DNA of 10,507 bases from Bacteroidota bacterium (GCA_021778375.1 JAJYCM010000077.1:1-10507); one strand, 5' to 3'. Shown: positions 1 through 7,116, counted from the stretch's first letter. Numbers and translations: made by a program. Notes: generated by a model not told the origin, from the sequence alone.

Positions 1-1153
1 ACTTAGCTTTGAAATAATCATACTCATCGTCGGTCATATCTTTTCTCGGAATTTCTTTTATCCTATTATATTCCGGATCATGTTCGACCGTACCCATTGT
101 TCTTAAAAGCGAAGCCTCGGTTAGCGATGCGTCTTTACGAAACCCGCCGGCTTCTTCTATAATATCTTTTAGCGTGGTTTGGTCTTCAACAATTTTATAA
201 ATGCCTGGATATTTGACCCATCCTTTGACTTCTACATATTTGGGGACATAATAGTCCGGAATTCTTCTAATAAATATTTGGTCTTTATTATTAATTACTA
301 TATTTCTATTAACCAAATCATTATAAGAATAATAAAGACTAAATTGATTTTTACCATCCGGTTCAAATCTAACAATTTCAATGGTATCCTTTTTCGAAGC
401 AGTCAAAAACCCTCCTGCAAGGTCAATTATGTCAGCGGCAGATTCATTATCAAGATATTCATAAGCTCCGGGATATTTAATTTCACCGAGGATAGAAACA
501 ACTTTATCAACCTTATCAACAATTACGGCATCTCCATCCTGAAGCAAAGGATTATTTTTTTTATCTGCAAATCTTAAGAATTTTAATAAGTCATATCTCT
601 TAGAAATATTACCTGCACTTATGATTTTTATGTTTCGGTAGTTTGATGTTTTTGACATACCATTTGAAAAGGCTATCAGATCGATCAACCTTGAATTTCC
701 TGATAGTACAAATGAAGCTGGTTTTAGAACATCTCCAAGAAGCGAGACATTAATTCTTTTCAAATCCGATATAGAAATAAACATATCAACATTTTTGTAG
801 GAACGGTTAATAGCCGCGGATAATTTCTCTTTGGCTGTTGCGAGGGAAATATTTTTAAGGTCTACTGCGCCAACTTTCGGAATAAATAAAAAACCCTCCT
901 GGTTAACCATCAAGTTAAAATTTAATTCTTGTATACCAGAGATTGATATATATATTCTATCTCCGGGACCTACAATATATTCTTGCGGATCAATACTTCC
1001 GCCAGTGGCAAGTAAAAAATAATTTTGAGCGGCGAGCGAGTCGGCACGATTAGAAAGATATCTTTCTTGATAATTAGGAAAATTTTGAGAGAATAATAGG
1101 TTCCCCAAACAAGAAAGTTGAAATATTACTATTATTAATTTTATGAATTTCAA
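1..1153 (-). CDS. Polysaccharide export (Wza/BexD-like) outer-membrane protein with three SLBB domains, 3' end cut by window edge
   Basis: The 384 residues visible on the minus strand run off the window without a stop. Residues 1-23 look like a Sec signal peptide (KFIKLIIVIF core, likely cut after FSQ). Residues 57-128 match the polysaccharide export N-terminal domain (EYIVGPGDRIYISISG, then NQEGFLFIPKVG). Three SLBB repeats follow: about 134-178 (LLGDVLKPASF), 217-262 (ILGEIKYPGAYEY, IIDLAGGF) and 306-350 (VKGWVKYPGIYKI, IIEEAGGF). The family forms or gates outer-membrane channels for capsule or exopolysaccharide. No lipobox of good quality is seen (QLSC is poor), so lipid anchoring is doubtful. 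The start is taken at TTG because it gives the signal peptide; an in-frame TTG 13 codons upstream is possible, and a stop lies further upstream. The ftsX stop is 89 nt upstream. No glycosyltransferase or Wzc partner is inside the window. Confidence 0.88.
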   Translation of the reverse strand, partial: MKFIKLIIVIFQLSCLGNLLFSQNFPNYQERYLSNRADSLAAQNYFLLATGGSIDPQEYIVGPGDRIYISISGIQELNFNLMVNQEGFLFIPKVGAVDLKNISLATAKEKLSAAINRSYKNVDMFISISDLKRINVSLLGDVLKPASFVLSGNSRLIDLIAFSNGMSKTSNYRNIKIISAGNISKRYDLLKFLRFADKKNNPLLQDGDAVIVDKVDKVVSILGEIKYPGAYEYLDNESAADIIDLAGGFLTASKKDTIEIVRFEPDGKNQFSLYYSYNDLVNRNIVINNKDQIFIRRIPDYYVPKYVEVKGWVKYPGIYKIVEDQTTLKDIIEEAGGFRKDASLTEASLLRTMGTVEHDPEYNRIKEIPRKDMTDDEYDYFKAK

Positions 1154-1225
1154 ACTTGAGATTATTTTAATTTTCAGAAATTGATTACTGTGAGACAAAA
1201 CACAAAGAATCTCATTGAAAATTAG

Positions 1226-1245
1226 TGAAATAAAAAATTATTTCA
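1226..1245 (-). repeat. Perfect AT-rich inverted repeat spanning the ftsX stop codon
   Basis: An 8-bp stem, TGAAATAA / TTATTTCA, surrounds a 4-nt loop, and the ftsX TGA stop lies in it. The stem is almost all A/T and no separate U-tract follows on the minus strand. It could be a weak transcript-end or mRNA-stability hairpin between ftsX and the export gene. A chance palindrome in AT-rich DNA is also possible. Confidence 0.35.
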
Positions 1246-2106
1246 AATCTTAAGCGAAATCTTTCTTAGGGAGAAAATGCTTACAAATAAACCAAGCAGC
1301 GGTCCAATACTTAATAAAATTATCAGATATAGATTATCATTTAAATTGAGTGTTTGGTAGAACGGAATAAAATTCCAAAAATAAAATTGCACAACTTTAA
1401 AAACTGCTAAGGCAATTAATCCGGCAAATATACCAATTAGGATGCAATTGAGAATTATCGGCATTTTAATAGTAGAAAGTTTTGCCCCGACTAACTTCAT
1501 CGTCTCAAGCTCTTCATATTTTGCATTAATAATCAATTTAACAGTACTATAGACTATATAAACGGAAATAAAAAGGAGTACAAACGTAATAGCAAAAATA
1601 TATTTTCTGATTCGCGACAAATAATTTAGCAACTTATAAATAAATTCCTGCTGAAAGACTACTTCGTCAACGCCTCCTATTTTAGAAATCGAACCGATTA
1701 TTTTTTTCAGCGAATCTTTCTCCACATAACTATCTTTCAGTGTAACAGTAAAAGATGCCGGAAGAGGGTTATAATCAAGAAGTCTTCTAAAATCTTCGCC
1801 GGTTTCTTTTATGAAATTTTGCGCAGCTTCTTCTTTGTCGATGTATTTAATAGTGTTAATATATTTTCTTTTTGATAAACCAGTTCTCATTTGAGCGATT
1901 GAACTACCTGAGAGAGAATCTTTGAGGAAAATATTTATATTAACATTTTTCTTAAGATCATTTTGTAATTGATTAGAAAGCTTGATTGAAAGCAAAGAAG
2001 CCGAAATAAGCAAAACGGAAATGCTTGTGGAAATAAGCGATAAGAAAAAAGATGCTTTAGCTCTTCCGATAAGTTTGAATGATTCCTTGATCCAAAAATA
2101 AATCAT
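1243..2106 (-). CDS. ftsX: Cell-division ABC-transporter permease FtsX
   Basis: A protein of 287 residues, normal for FtsX. Four predicted membrane helices lie at about 19-42, 168-191, 216-239 and 259-281. The large extracytoplasmic loop between helices 1 and 2 contains the family-typical NPLPASFTV (113-121). The cytoplasmic signature YEELETMKLVGA (197-208) follows helix 2. In the family, FtsX pairs with the ATPase FtsE and transmits division signals across the membrane to cell-wall hydrolases or their activators. No ftsE is adjacent here: the upstream neighbours are two lipoproteins. The ATG start follows a weak GAG-type ribosome site, 38 nt after the preceding lipoprotein stop, so it is probably the distal gene of the ybaB-recR operon. 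Confidence 0.93.
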   Translation of the reverse strand: MIYFWIKESFKLIGRAKASFFLSLISTSISVLLISASLLSIKLSNQLQNDLKKNVNINIFLKDSLSGSSIAQMRTGLSKRKYINTIKYIDKEEAAQNFIKETGEDFRRLLDYNPLPASFTVTLKDSYVEKDSLKKIIGSISKIGGVDEVVFQQEFIYKLLNYLSRIRKYIFAITFVLLFISVYIVYSTVKLIINAKYEELETMKLVGAKLSTIKMPIILNCILIGIFAGLIALAVFKVVQFYFWNFIPFYQTLNLNDNLYLIILLSIGPLLGLFVSIFSLRKISLKI

Positions 2107-2144
2107 AATTACTCTTAATTTTTTATCGATACAAATTTACATTA

Positions 2145-2651
2145 TTAAAAGTTTGATTCATCAACCCAATTAGTGATGAGCCATTTATTACCGGAGTTTT
2201 TTTTCAAAGACATATTTACCCTTCCGTTTAAAGTTACAACGTCAGTGGGGCTAAAAGTAATTGTCAGATTAAAGCCTCTAATAATATTTGCGCTTGTAGA
2301 ATCTTGAGTCGATAGGACAATATTGTTCCAGATTAAATTTAGATTTTGTGAATTTTGAAAAAGACCATACGTAGTTTTCATTTCTTCGTCTCTTCCCCAG
2401 GAGACATCATATCCGTTATCATAATCATGGTAAGTAAAAACAAAATCCGGGCTTATTAGATTTCCATAAATGCTAGTATCTCTAAACGTATAAGCATACT
2501 GAAAATTTTGGAAAACACCGTCGACTGTTGATTGGTCTGAAAGAGTTGAGGAAGGGTTATTCGAACTTTCATCCAATGAAGGAGCAAATGGATTTTTGCA
2601 ACCGAGAAATAATAACGCAGCAAAAAAGATAAATGTAAAAAAAATTTTAAT
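2145..2651 (-). CDS. Small lipoprotein, probably NTF2-like fold, with a predicted ATT start codon
   Basis: Starting at ATT (2651-2649) gives 168 residues with a good lipoprotein signal peptide: KIFFTFIFFAALLFLGC, lipidated Cys18, then KNPFAPS. The only standard start in the frame is a TTG at 2576, which would give 143 residues and discard the whole signal peptide. An in-frame TAA lies only five codons upstream of the ATT. A GGGAGGA ribosome site sits just upstream. The mature part reads like a one-domain NTF2/SnoaL-type protein: an N-terminal helix with RDTSIYGNLISPDFVF, a WGRDEEM segment, and strands ending in KWLITNWVDES. Function is unknown. The upstream lipoprotein has the same general layout (K/LW.I..W.D ending), so the two look like old tandem paralogues. 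Existence of the gene is likely; the exact start is an inference. Confidence 0.72.
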   Translation of the reverse strand: MKIFFTFIFFAALLFLGCKNPFAPSLDESSNNPSSTLSDQSTVDGVFQNFQYAYTFRDTSIYGNLISPDFVFTYHDYDNGYDVSWGRDEEMKTTYGLFQNSQNLNLIWNNIVLSTQDSTSANIIRGFNLTITFSPTDVVTLNGRVNMSLKKNSGNKWLITNWVDESNF

Positions 2652-3219
2652 ACGTCCTCCCTTTTAATTCACTCCAACTTGGTAAAGTACTATTTTTAGA
2701 ATCCTGCCAATAATAAATTGTCCAAAGAGAACGCGAATCCCTAATCATGCTAAATTTTAGATCGCCTTGATAATTAGGCGGAAAGTTTGGATCGCCGGTC
2801 GGTACATTTAGGAAATAGGAAGCTGTATAAAATAAACTATCGCCTTGCGGGCTAGTTGAAGTATTAGAAAGAGTCAGGGAGATTTGCAAATTATCAGGAA
2901 CTTTCAATATCATGTTATTAAAATATTGTTCCTCATTTTTTATACCCCAATTTTCCGAAAGTGCCGGGAACTGTGAAAGAGCACTGCTTGAGGCAGAAAA
3001 CGTAAAAACTTTTTGAGAGTATGCCGGGTCTGCGAAACATGATAAGTAATTTTCCACATTTTTGTCAGCCAGACTGCTAACAAGATTTTGGATTAAAATA
3101 TCGGGAGTAACAGCTTGCTGATAATTTGAACGTGGTTGATTTGGCGGCGCAGCAGTTCTTGTAGTGAATAAATCACATCCGCTAAGGAAGATTGCCAATA
3201 TTAAAATATAAAACTTCAT
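2647..3219 (-). CDS. Small lipoprotein of unknown function, NTF2-like architecture suspected
   Basis: A protein of 190 residues with a clear lipoprotein signal peptide (MKFYILILAIFLSGC, lipidated Cys15), so probably anchored to the periplasmic or outer-membrane leaflet. A Pro/Asn/Gln-rich linker (about 22-37) precedes one globular domain. Visible motifs are IQNLVSSLADKNVENYLSCFADP (helix then strand), NEEQYFNNMI, and a C-terminal FSMIRDSRSLWTIYYWQDSK followed by PSWSELKG. The helix-then-strands layout and the W.I..W.D ending suggest an NTF2/SnoaL-like fold; that is inference from pattern, not a database match. Its ATG overlaps the methyltransferase TGA (ATGA), and its TAA overlaps the probable ATT start of the next lipoprotein, so the three are translationally coupled. 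No catalytic residues are recognisable. Confidence 0.8.
   Translation of the reverse strand: MKFYILILAIFLSGCDLFTTRTAAPPNQPRSNYQQAVTPDILIQNLVSSLADKNVENYLSCFADPAYSQKVFTFSASSSALSQFPALSENWGIKNEEQYFNNMILKVPDNLQISLTLSNTSTSPQGDSLFYTASYFLNVPTGDPNFPPNYQGDLKFSMIRDSRSLWTIYYWQDSKNSTLPSWSELKGRTY
2655..2661 (-). promoter_or_regulatory. Strong ribosome binding site for the ATT-started lipoprotein
   Basis: GGGAGGA on the minus strand lies inside the last codons of the upstream lipoprotein. Its GGAGG core ends 4 nt before the ATT at 2651. The strong Shine-Dalgarno match with no ATG, GTG or TTG nearby is the main support for initiation at ATT. Confidence 0.55.
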
Positions 3220-3950
3220 TTCTGAACAATAATAATAATTCGTGGTGAAGTTTCTAAGTCAAAATTATTTCCATCAAAATCACCGAAAATTTTCCTTTCA
3301 GAAAAGCCTATAGAAGAAAGAGCATTGAGAAGTTCTTCTTTAGAATAGAGCCTTACTGATTCAAAATATCTTTTTTCGATGCCGTTTCTTTGAATCATAA
3401 TTTTTTTAACAACCCTTTCACCTTCAATTGTTCTTTTTTGTACAATCGTTCGCTCAGAATTTTCATCGACTGAGACAGGGATTAAATTTTTTTCTACGAA
3501 ACTCTTGTTAAGAAAATCCATTACAAAATAGCCACCGGGATTAAGACAGTTAAATATAGTATTGCAAATTTGAAAATTTTCATTATCTTTTTCAAAATAA
3601 CCAAAACTTGAAAATAAATTAACAGCTAAATCAAAATTCTCAGTAGGTTTATATTTTCTAAAGTCGCAATGCACAAAATTAACACTTAGATTTGATCTGG
3701 CAGCATTATTCTTAGCAAAATCAATAAGAAACTCGCTCAAGTCAACCGCAGTTACATCAAACCCTTTTTCTGCTAAAACAAGAGAATGTCTTCCGGCACC
3801 GCACCCCATATCAAGAACTTTTGCATTTGAATTAATTTTTATACAGGAAAGGATCAGGTCGATTGATTTTCTTGCTTCGGCTTCGTCATGAGGCCGGTAG
3901 ACAGAAAGGTAATCTTCAGAGTTAAACCAATCGACGAACCATTCAGCCAT
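3216..3950 (-). CDS. Class I SAM-dependent methyltransferase, substrate unknown
   Basis: A protein of 244 residues with a Rossmann-type methyltransferase core. Motif I is VLDMGCGAGRH (45-55), the SAM-ribose acidic residue is in VTAVDLS (Asp70), motif III is VHCDFRKY (Asp96), and motif IV is FDLAVNLFSSFGYF (106-119). The N-terminal WFNSEDYLSVYRPHDEAEA is typical of a common stand-alone small-molecule/unknown-substrate methyltransferase family. The C-terminal part, SVRLYSKEELLNALSSIGF, has the usual cap before the final strands. The substrate cannot be read from sequence. The ATG shares one base with the recR TGA (TGATG) and the TGA overlaps the next lipoprotein ATG, so it lies inside the recR transcription unit. 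Whether it has anything to do with recombination is unknown. Confidence 0.9.
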   Translation of the reverse strand: MAEWFVDWFNSEDYLSVYRPHDEAEARKSIDLILSCIKINSNAKVLDMGCGAGRHSLVLAEKGFDVTAVDLSEFLIDFAKNNAARSNLSVNFVHCDFRKYKPTENFDLAVNLFSSFGYFEKDNENFQICNTIFNCLNPGGYFVMDFLNKSFVEKNLIPVSVDENSERTIVQKRTIEGERVVKKIMIQRNGIEKRYFESVRLYSKEELLNALSSIGFSERKIFGDFDGNNFDLETSPRIIIIVQK

Positions 3951-4546
3951 CAGAGTGAAATTCTGCCTAAAACAGCTCTACCGATTGTTGCCTCATCGGC
4001 AAACTCCAGGTCCCCGCCGATGGGCAAACCTCGTGCGATCCGTGTAATTTTAATTCCTAAGGGTTTAATAAGTTTTGCAAGATAAAGGGTAGTAGTTTCG
4101 CCTTCGGTATCTGGATTTAGGGCTAAAAGAATTTCTTTAATTTCTTCATCCTCAAATCTTTTAAGTAAATCCTTTATCTTTAATGAATCCGGTCCAATTC
4201 CGGTTAAAGGAGAAAGAACTCCACCAAGGACATGATAAACACCGTTAAATTCGTGAGTTTTTTCAATTGCGATGACATCACTTGCTTCTTCAACTACGCA
4301 TATCAAAGAATGGTCGCGTTTGGAACTTTTACAAACTTCGCAAAGTTCCTCAGTAGCAAGGTTAAAGCATTTGGAACAAAAATGAATCTTCGTTTTTAGG
4401 TCTTTAATTGCATTTACAAGACTGTCAACATCCTCATTATTGCTTTTCAAAAGATGCAGAGCAAGTCTTTGAGCGGTTTTTTTCCCGATACTTGGAAGCT
4501 TACTAAGCTCTTCAATTGCAATTAATAAAGGCTCGGCAATTTGCAA
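3950..4546 (-). CDS. recR: Recombination mediator protein RecR
   Basis: A full-length RecR of 198 residues. In order it has an N-terminal helix-hairpin-helix region (LSKLPSIGKKTAQRLALHLL, 14-33), a four-Cys zinc finger (Cys57, Cys60, Cys69, Cys72), a Toprim domain (LICVVEEASD from 81, with acidic NPDTEGETT at 144-152), and the C-terminal ARGLPIGGDLEFADEATIGRAVLGR. RecR works with RecF and RecO to load RecA onto SSB-coated single-stranded DNA at gaps. Translation starts at TTG one base after the ybaB stop. The residues from this TTG align with the normal RecR N-terminus and no better ATG exists, so I trust it. The ybaB-recR pairing is widely conserved in bacteria. Confidence 0.97.
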   Translation of the reverse strand: MQIAEPLLIAIEELSKLPSIGKKTAQRLALHLLKSNNEDVDSLVNAIKDLKTKIHFCSKCFNLATEELCEVCKSSKRDHSLICVVEEASDVIAIEKTHEFNGVYHVLGGVLSPLTGIGPDSLKIKDLLKRFEDEEIKEILLALNPDTEGETTTLYLAKLIKPLGIKITRIARGLPIGGDLEFADEATIGRAVLGRISL

Positions 4547-4547
4547 T

Positions 4548-4874
4548 TTATAACCCCGGAATATTTAAACCGGGAGGCAGCATACCTTTAGTGACTTTAG
4601 CCATTTCCTCTTCAGCCAACTTATTAGCCGATTGAAGCGCTTTGTTAACTGCCGCCACAACCAAATCTTCTAATATTTCTTTCTCAGCCGGGATTATGAC
4701 TTGTGGGTCAATTTCAACAGATAATAATTCTTTATTACCATTTACAGTAGCTTTAATCATTCCACCACCGGCTTCTTCGCTCACCGTTAAATTTCCAAGT
4801 TGGCTTTGAACCTTTTGCATTTCTTTCTGCATTTTCTGAACTTGCTTCAACATCCCCTGCATGCCACCTTTCAT
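4548..4874 (-). CDS. ybaB: YbaB/EbfC family nucleoid-associated protein
   Basis: A protein of 108 residues, the usual size. A Met/Gln/Lys-rich N-terminal helix (GGMQGMLKQVQKMQKEMQKVQ) leads to the core with VSEEAGGGMIKATVNGNKELLSVEIDPQVI and a C-terminal helix NKALQSANKLAEEEMAKVT, ending in the typical GMLPPGLNIPGL. Family members are dimeric, bind DNA with low specificity and lie next to recR in many genomes. The ATG start has a good AGGAG site six bases upstream (4881-4885), so it is the first gene of the leftward operon. It faces the divergent PurC-like gene across about 160 bp. Confidence 0.95.
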   Translation of the reverse strand: MKGGMQGMLKQVQKMQKEMQKVQSQLGNLTVSEEAGGGMIKATVNGNKELLSVEIDPQVIIPAEKEILEDLVVAAVNKALQSANKLAEEEMAKVTKGMLPPGLNIPGL

Positions 4875-5033
4875 TGTATACTCCTATCTGGATTTTTTCC
4901 GAAAGTAAAATAAAATATTTTTTTAATTTTTCACAAATATAACATATATGATTGACTTTTTATATCTATTTTTTATAATTTCTCATTCATAATTTTTATT
5001 CAAGTTTAAAGTTTAACTTTTAACAGGAGACTT
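4875..5033. promoter_or_regulatory. Divergent intergenic region between ybaB and the PurC-like gene
   Basis: This 159-bp, very AT-rich stretch must supply the promoters for both the leftward ybaB-recR operon and the rightward PurC-like/psd/pssA genes. The rightward promoter is clear. On the minus strand, TTGTGA (4936-4931) and TATTTT (4912-4907), 18 bp apart, are a weak candidate for the ybaB promoter. I see no convincing operator palindrome or riboswitch. Confidence 0.6.
4952..4979 (+). promoter_or_regulatory. Sigma-70-type promoter for the PurC-like/psd/pssA operon
   Basis: TTGACT (4952-4957) and a perfect TATAAT (4974-4979) are separated by 16 bp, with a T-rich spacer. Transcription would begin near 4986, giving a leader of about 48 nt before the ATG at 5034. 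An AGGAGA ribosome site (5025-5030) sits just before the start codon. Confidence 0.65.
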
Positions 5034-5711
5034 ATGCAAGAAGAAATTGGAAAAAGGGAGATTCTTTTTGATGGTAATAACTATCAAATCCTTGAATACT
5101 CGGACTTTTTGCTAGTCAACGGCAATAAAAAGTTGAGGGTAAAAAAAATTGGTGAAAAATTTGCCTGGTTAAATTTATTTTTCCTTGATTTCTTGAAGGA
5201 GTACCACATCCCAGCAGCAATAGTAAAAAGCCATGGAAAAAACAGCCTTAAAGTTGTTAAACATGACAGATACCCATTTCACATTAAAATCTTAAATGTT
5301 ATTGATAAAAGGACTTCCAAGATTTTTGCCAAAAAAGAAACTGAAATGCTTAACCTGCCGGTTTTTGAAATTCATTTTGGAGAAGGAAAAGACTCAATTA
5401 TTTCGGAGGGATATTTAATTACGTTTGATTTATGTACGAACGAAGAATTAAAACATATTTATAGAATTTGCTCAAAAGTAAACGCTGTGCTAAAATCATT
5501 TTTTGAGCGTCGCGGATTTTTATTAGCTGAAGTGAATTGCTATTTTGGGAAATCTGAAGACAAAATTTTTCTTGTTGATGATTTTACATCACGAAGCATT
5601 AAATTCTTTTCAATGAATAAAGAAGATAGATTAATTGATCCATTTAAGCTATCAACATCCGCAGAGATTAGGCATTACACAGACAAATTATTAAATATGA
5701 CGAGTAGTTAA
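5034..5711 (+). CDS. Divergent PurC (SAICAR synthetase)-like protein, probable pseudoenzyme
   Basis: A protein of 225 residues, close to normal PurC length, that aligns by pattern with PurC from end to end. KREILFDGNNYQIL matches the N-terminal EL-x-x-GKAK-x-VY strand pair, KIGEKFAWLNLFFLDFLKEYHIP (39-60) matches the KG-x-x-NN...L...GIP helix, NLPVFEIHF (107-115) matches PP-x-F-x-x-F, and ISEGYLITFDLCTNEELKHIYRICSKVNAVLKSFF (123-157) matches the long central helix. LLAEVNCYFG (163-172) matches LVDFKLEFG, and LVDDFTSRS (180-188) matches LGDEFSPDSR. Key PurC residues differ: GKAK has become GNNY, the D-x-x-x-A-x-D/G phosphate loop seems deleted, the RN-x-x-AGS segment has become KILNVIDKRTS, and VDFK has become AEVN. 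Catalysis of SAICAR formation is therefore doubtful. It begins the psd-pssA operon (3-nt gap to psd). This is my recognition from memory, not a search result. Confidence 0.62.
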   Translation: MQEEIGKREILFDGNNYQILEYSDFLLVNGNKKLRVKKIGEKFAWLNLFFLDFLKEYHIPAAIVKSHGKNSLKVVKHDRYPFHIKILNVIDKRTSKIFAKKETEMLNLPVFEIHFGEGKDSIISEGYLITFDLCTNEELKHIYRICSKVNAVLKSFFERRGFLLAEVNCYFGKSEDKIFLVDDFTSRSIKFFSMNKEDRLIDPFKLSTSAEIRHYTDKLLNMTSS

Positions 5712-5714
5712 AAG

Positions 5715-6371
5715 ATGTTTACTAAATATGGATATTCGACACTCGGCGCCATAGTAGGATTTAGTTTTTTACTTATTTCAATAAGTTTTCTAATTCATAA
5801 TTCTTTTATAAAATTTTTTATTGTATTTTTATCAATATTGTTTTTAGGTTTTTCTTTATACTTTTTTCGCGATCCGGATAGAAAAACACCGAATAGGGAT
5901 AACGTAATCATTTCCCCTGCAGACGGGAAAATACTTTTGGTAAAAAATGTTTTTGACCACAAATTTATAAACGGTGAAGCAAAACAGATTTCTATTTTTA
6001 TGTCTCCATTAAATGTTCATGTAAATAGAATCCCGGTTGACGGGGAGGTTGTTTACATAAAATACTATTCCGGAAAATACTTAGCAGCTTTTGAAGACAA
6101 AGCTTCTGATGAAAATGAAAGAGCCGAGTTTGGTATTTCGACAAAACACGGTAGTATCTTATTTACTCAGGTTGCGGGATTTATTGCACGAAGAATCGTT
6201 TATAGTATTAAGACCGGCGATAGTGTAAAAATGGGAGAAAGATTTGGTATGATTAAATTCGGCAGCCGGGTTGATATCATAGCTCCCGCATTTTGGGAAG
6301 CTAAGGTAATTCCCGGAGATAAAGTGAAAGCCGGAGAAACAATTTTATTTGAGCATACTTCAAATCAATGA
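5715..6371 (+). CDS. psd: Phosphatidylserine decarboxylase, short archaeal-type proenzyme
   Basis: A pyruvoyl-dependent enzyme that decarboxylates phosphatidylserine to phosphatidylethanolamine. The 218 residues match the short archaeal-type (PSD-A) class. Two N-terminal membrane helices (about 9-28 and 31-50) are followed by FFRDPDR (50-56) and ISPADGK with Asp70. FMSPLNVHVNR carries His102, KASDENERAEFG lies at 129-140, and FGS (182-184) is the self-cleavage site: cutting between Gly183 and Ser184 would make the beta chain and a pyruvoyl-bearing alpha chain. The Asp-His-Ser set needed for autocatalysis is present. It starts three bases after the PurC-like stop, and its TGA overlaps the pssA ATG (ATGA), so it is coupled to the enzyme that makes its substrate. 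Confidence 0.95.
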   Translation: MFTKYGYSTLGAIVGFSFLLISISFLIHNSFIKFFIVFLSILFLGFSLYFFRDPDRKTPNRDNVIISPADGKILLVKNVFDHKFINGEAKQISIFMSPLNVHVNRIPVDGEVVYIKYYSGKYLAAFEDKASDENERAEFGISTKHGSILFTQVAGFIARRIVYSIKTGDSVKMGERFGMIKFGSRVDIIAPAFWEAKVIPGDKVKAGETILFEHTSNQ

Positions 6372-7090
6372 AATCTCCTAGAAATACCCACTCCATTATT
6401 CCAAATCTTTTTACCGCAATGAATTTGTTTTGCGGTTATTATTCGATAATTAATACAAGCGAACAATCCTATATTTATGCAGCATGGCTAATAATTATTG
6501 CAGCAGTTTTTGATGCCCTTGACGGCGTGGTAGCCCGCCTTACAAACTCCAGCAGCAAACTTGGTGTAGAGCTTGATTCTCTGGCCGATCTTCTAAGCTT
6601 TGGTGCGGCACCCGCTTTTTTAATTTTTAAGATTTTCCTATTTAATTATAATACGCTGGGAATTATAATTAGCTCTCTTTTAGTTCTTGCCGGGGGCTTC
6701 AGATTAGCAAGGTTTAATGTGCAGCTTGTCGGATTCGACAAATCATTTTTCAAAGGATTACCTATTCCCTCCTCGGGGATAGCACTTGCTTCGTTCATTT
6801 TGATTTATTATGAACCACAGTTCGGTAGATTTGCTGAACCTTATTCAAAGTTTATAATACCTATAGTGATACTACTTTCATTTTTAATGGTAAGCACAAT
6901 TAAGTACGATACCCTTCCAAAGTTTACCTTTCAAGAAATCAGGAAAAAGCCTTATCACTTTGGATTCATCCTTATTTCAGTTATCCTTCTTGCCGTCACA
7001 TCCGGAAAAGCTCTTTTCTTTATATTTGTTTTCATTATTCTATTTGGTATTTTTCGGCATATTTTTTACTTGCTTTCTAAGAAAAACTGA
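6368..7090 (+). CDS. pssA: CDP-diacylglycerol-serine O-phosphatidyltransferase
   Basis: An integral membrane CDP-alcohol phosphatidyltransferase of 240 residues. It condenses CDP-diacylglycerol with serine to give phosphatidylserine, the substrate of the preceding Psd. The catalytic pattern D-G-x2-A-R-x8-G-x3-D-x3-D is complete (Asp52, Gly53, Ala56, Arg57, Gly66, Asp70, Asp74), inside DALDGVVARLTNSSSKLG, and is followed by SFGAAPAF. The context ELDSLADLLSFG is typical of the bacterial/archaeal type II PssA rather than phosphatidylglycerophosphate synthase. Several hydrophobic helices follow (about 93-112, 131-147, 162-176, 196-233). The ATG overlaps the psd stop by 4 nt. Confidence 0.94.
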   Translation: MKSPRNTHSIIPNLFTAMNLFCGYYSIINTSEQSYIYAAWLIIIAAVFDALDGVVARLTNSSSKLGVELDSLADLLSFGAAPAFLIFKIFLFNYNTLGIIISSLLVLAGGFRLARFNVQLVGFDKSFFKGLPIPSSGIALASFILIYYEPQFGRFAEPYSKFIIPIVILLSFLMVSTIKYDTLPKFTFQEIRKKPYHFGFILISVILLAVTSGKALFFIFVFIILFGIFRHIFYLLSKKN

Positions 7091-7116
7091 GCATATTTTT
7101 AAATTATTTTACGAAT

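Noticed and set aside
179..1022. Plus-strand open frames at 179-577 and 831-1022
   Set aside because: They lie opposite the SLBB export gene, have low-complexity Ile/Asn/Phe-rich translations and no family pattern; they are shadows of the minus-strand gene.
1226..1245. Rho-independent terminator after ftsX
   Set aside because: The palindrome is real but its stem is almost only A/T and it has no following U-tract, so I list it only as an inverted repeat.
3216..3950. Methyltransferase of a restriction-modification or defence system
   Set aside because: No DPPY/NPPY DNA-methylase motif, no target-recognition domain and no nuclease neighbour; it looks like a small-molecule or unknown-substrate methyltransferase.
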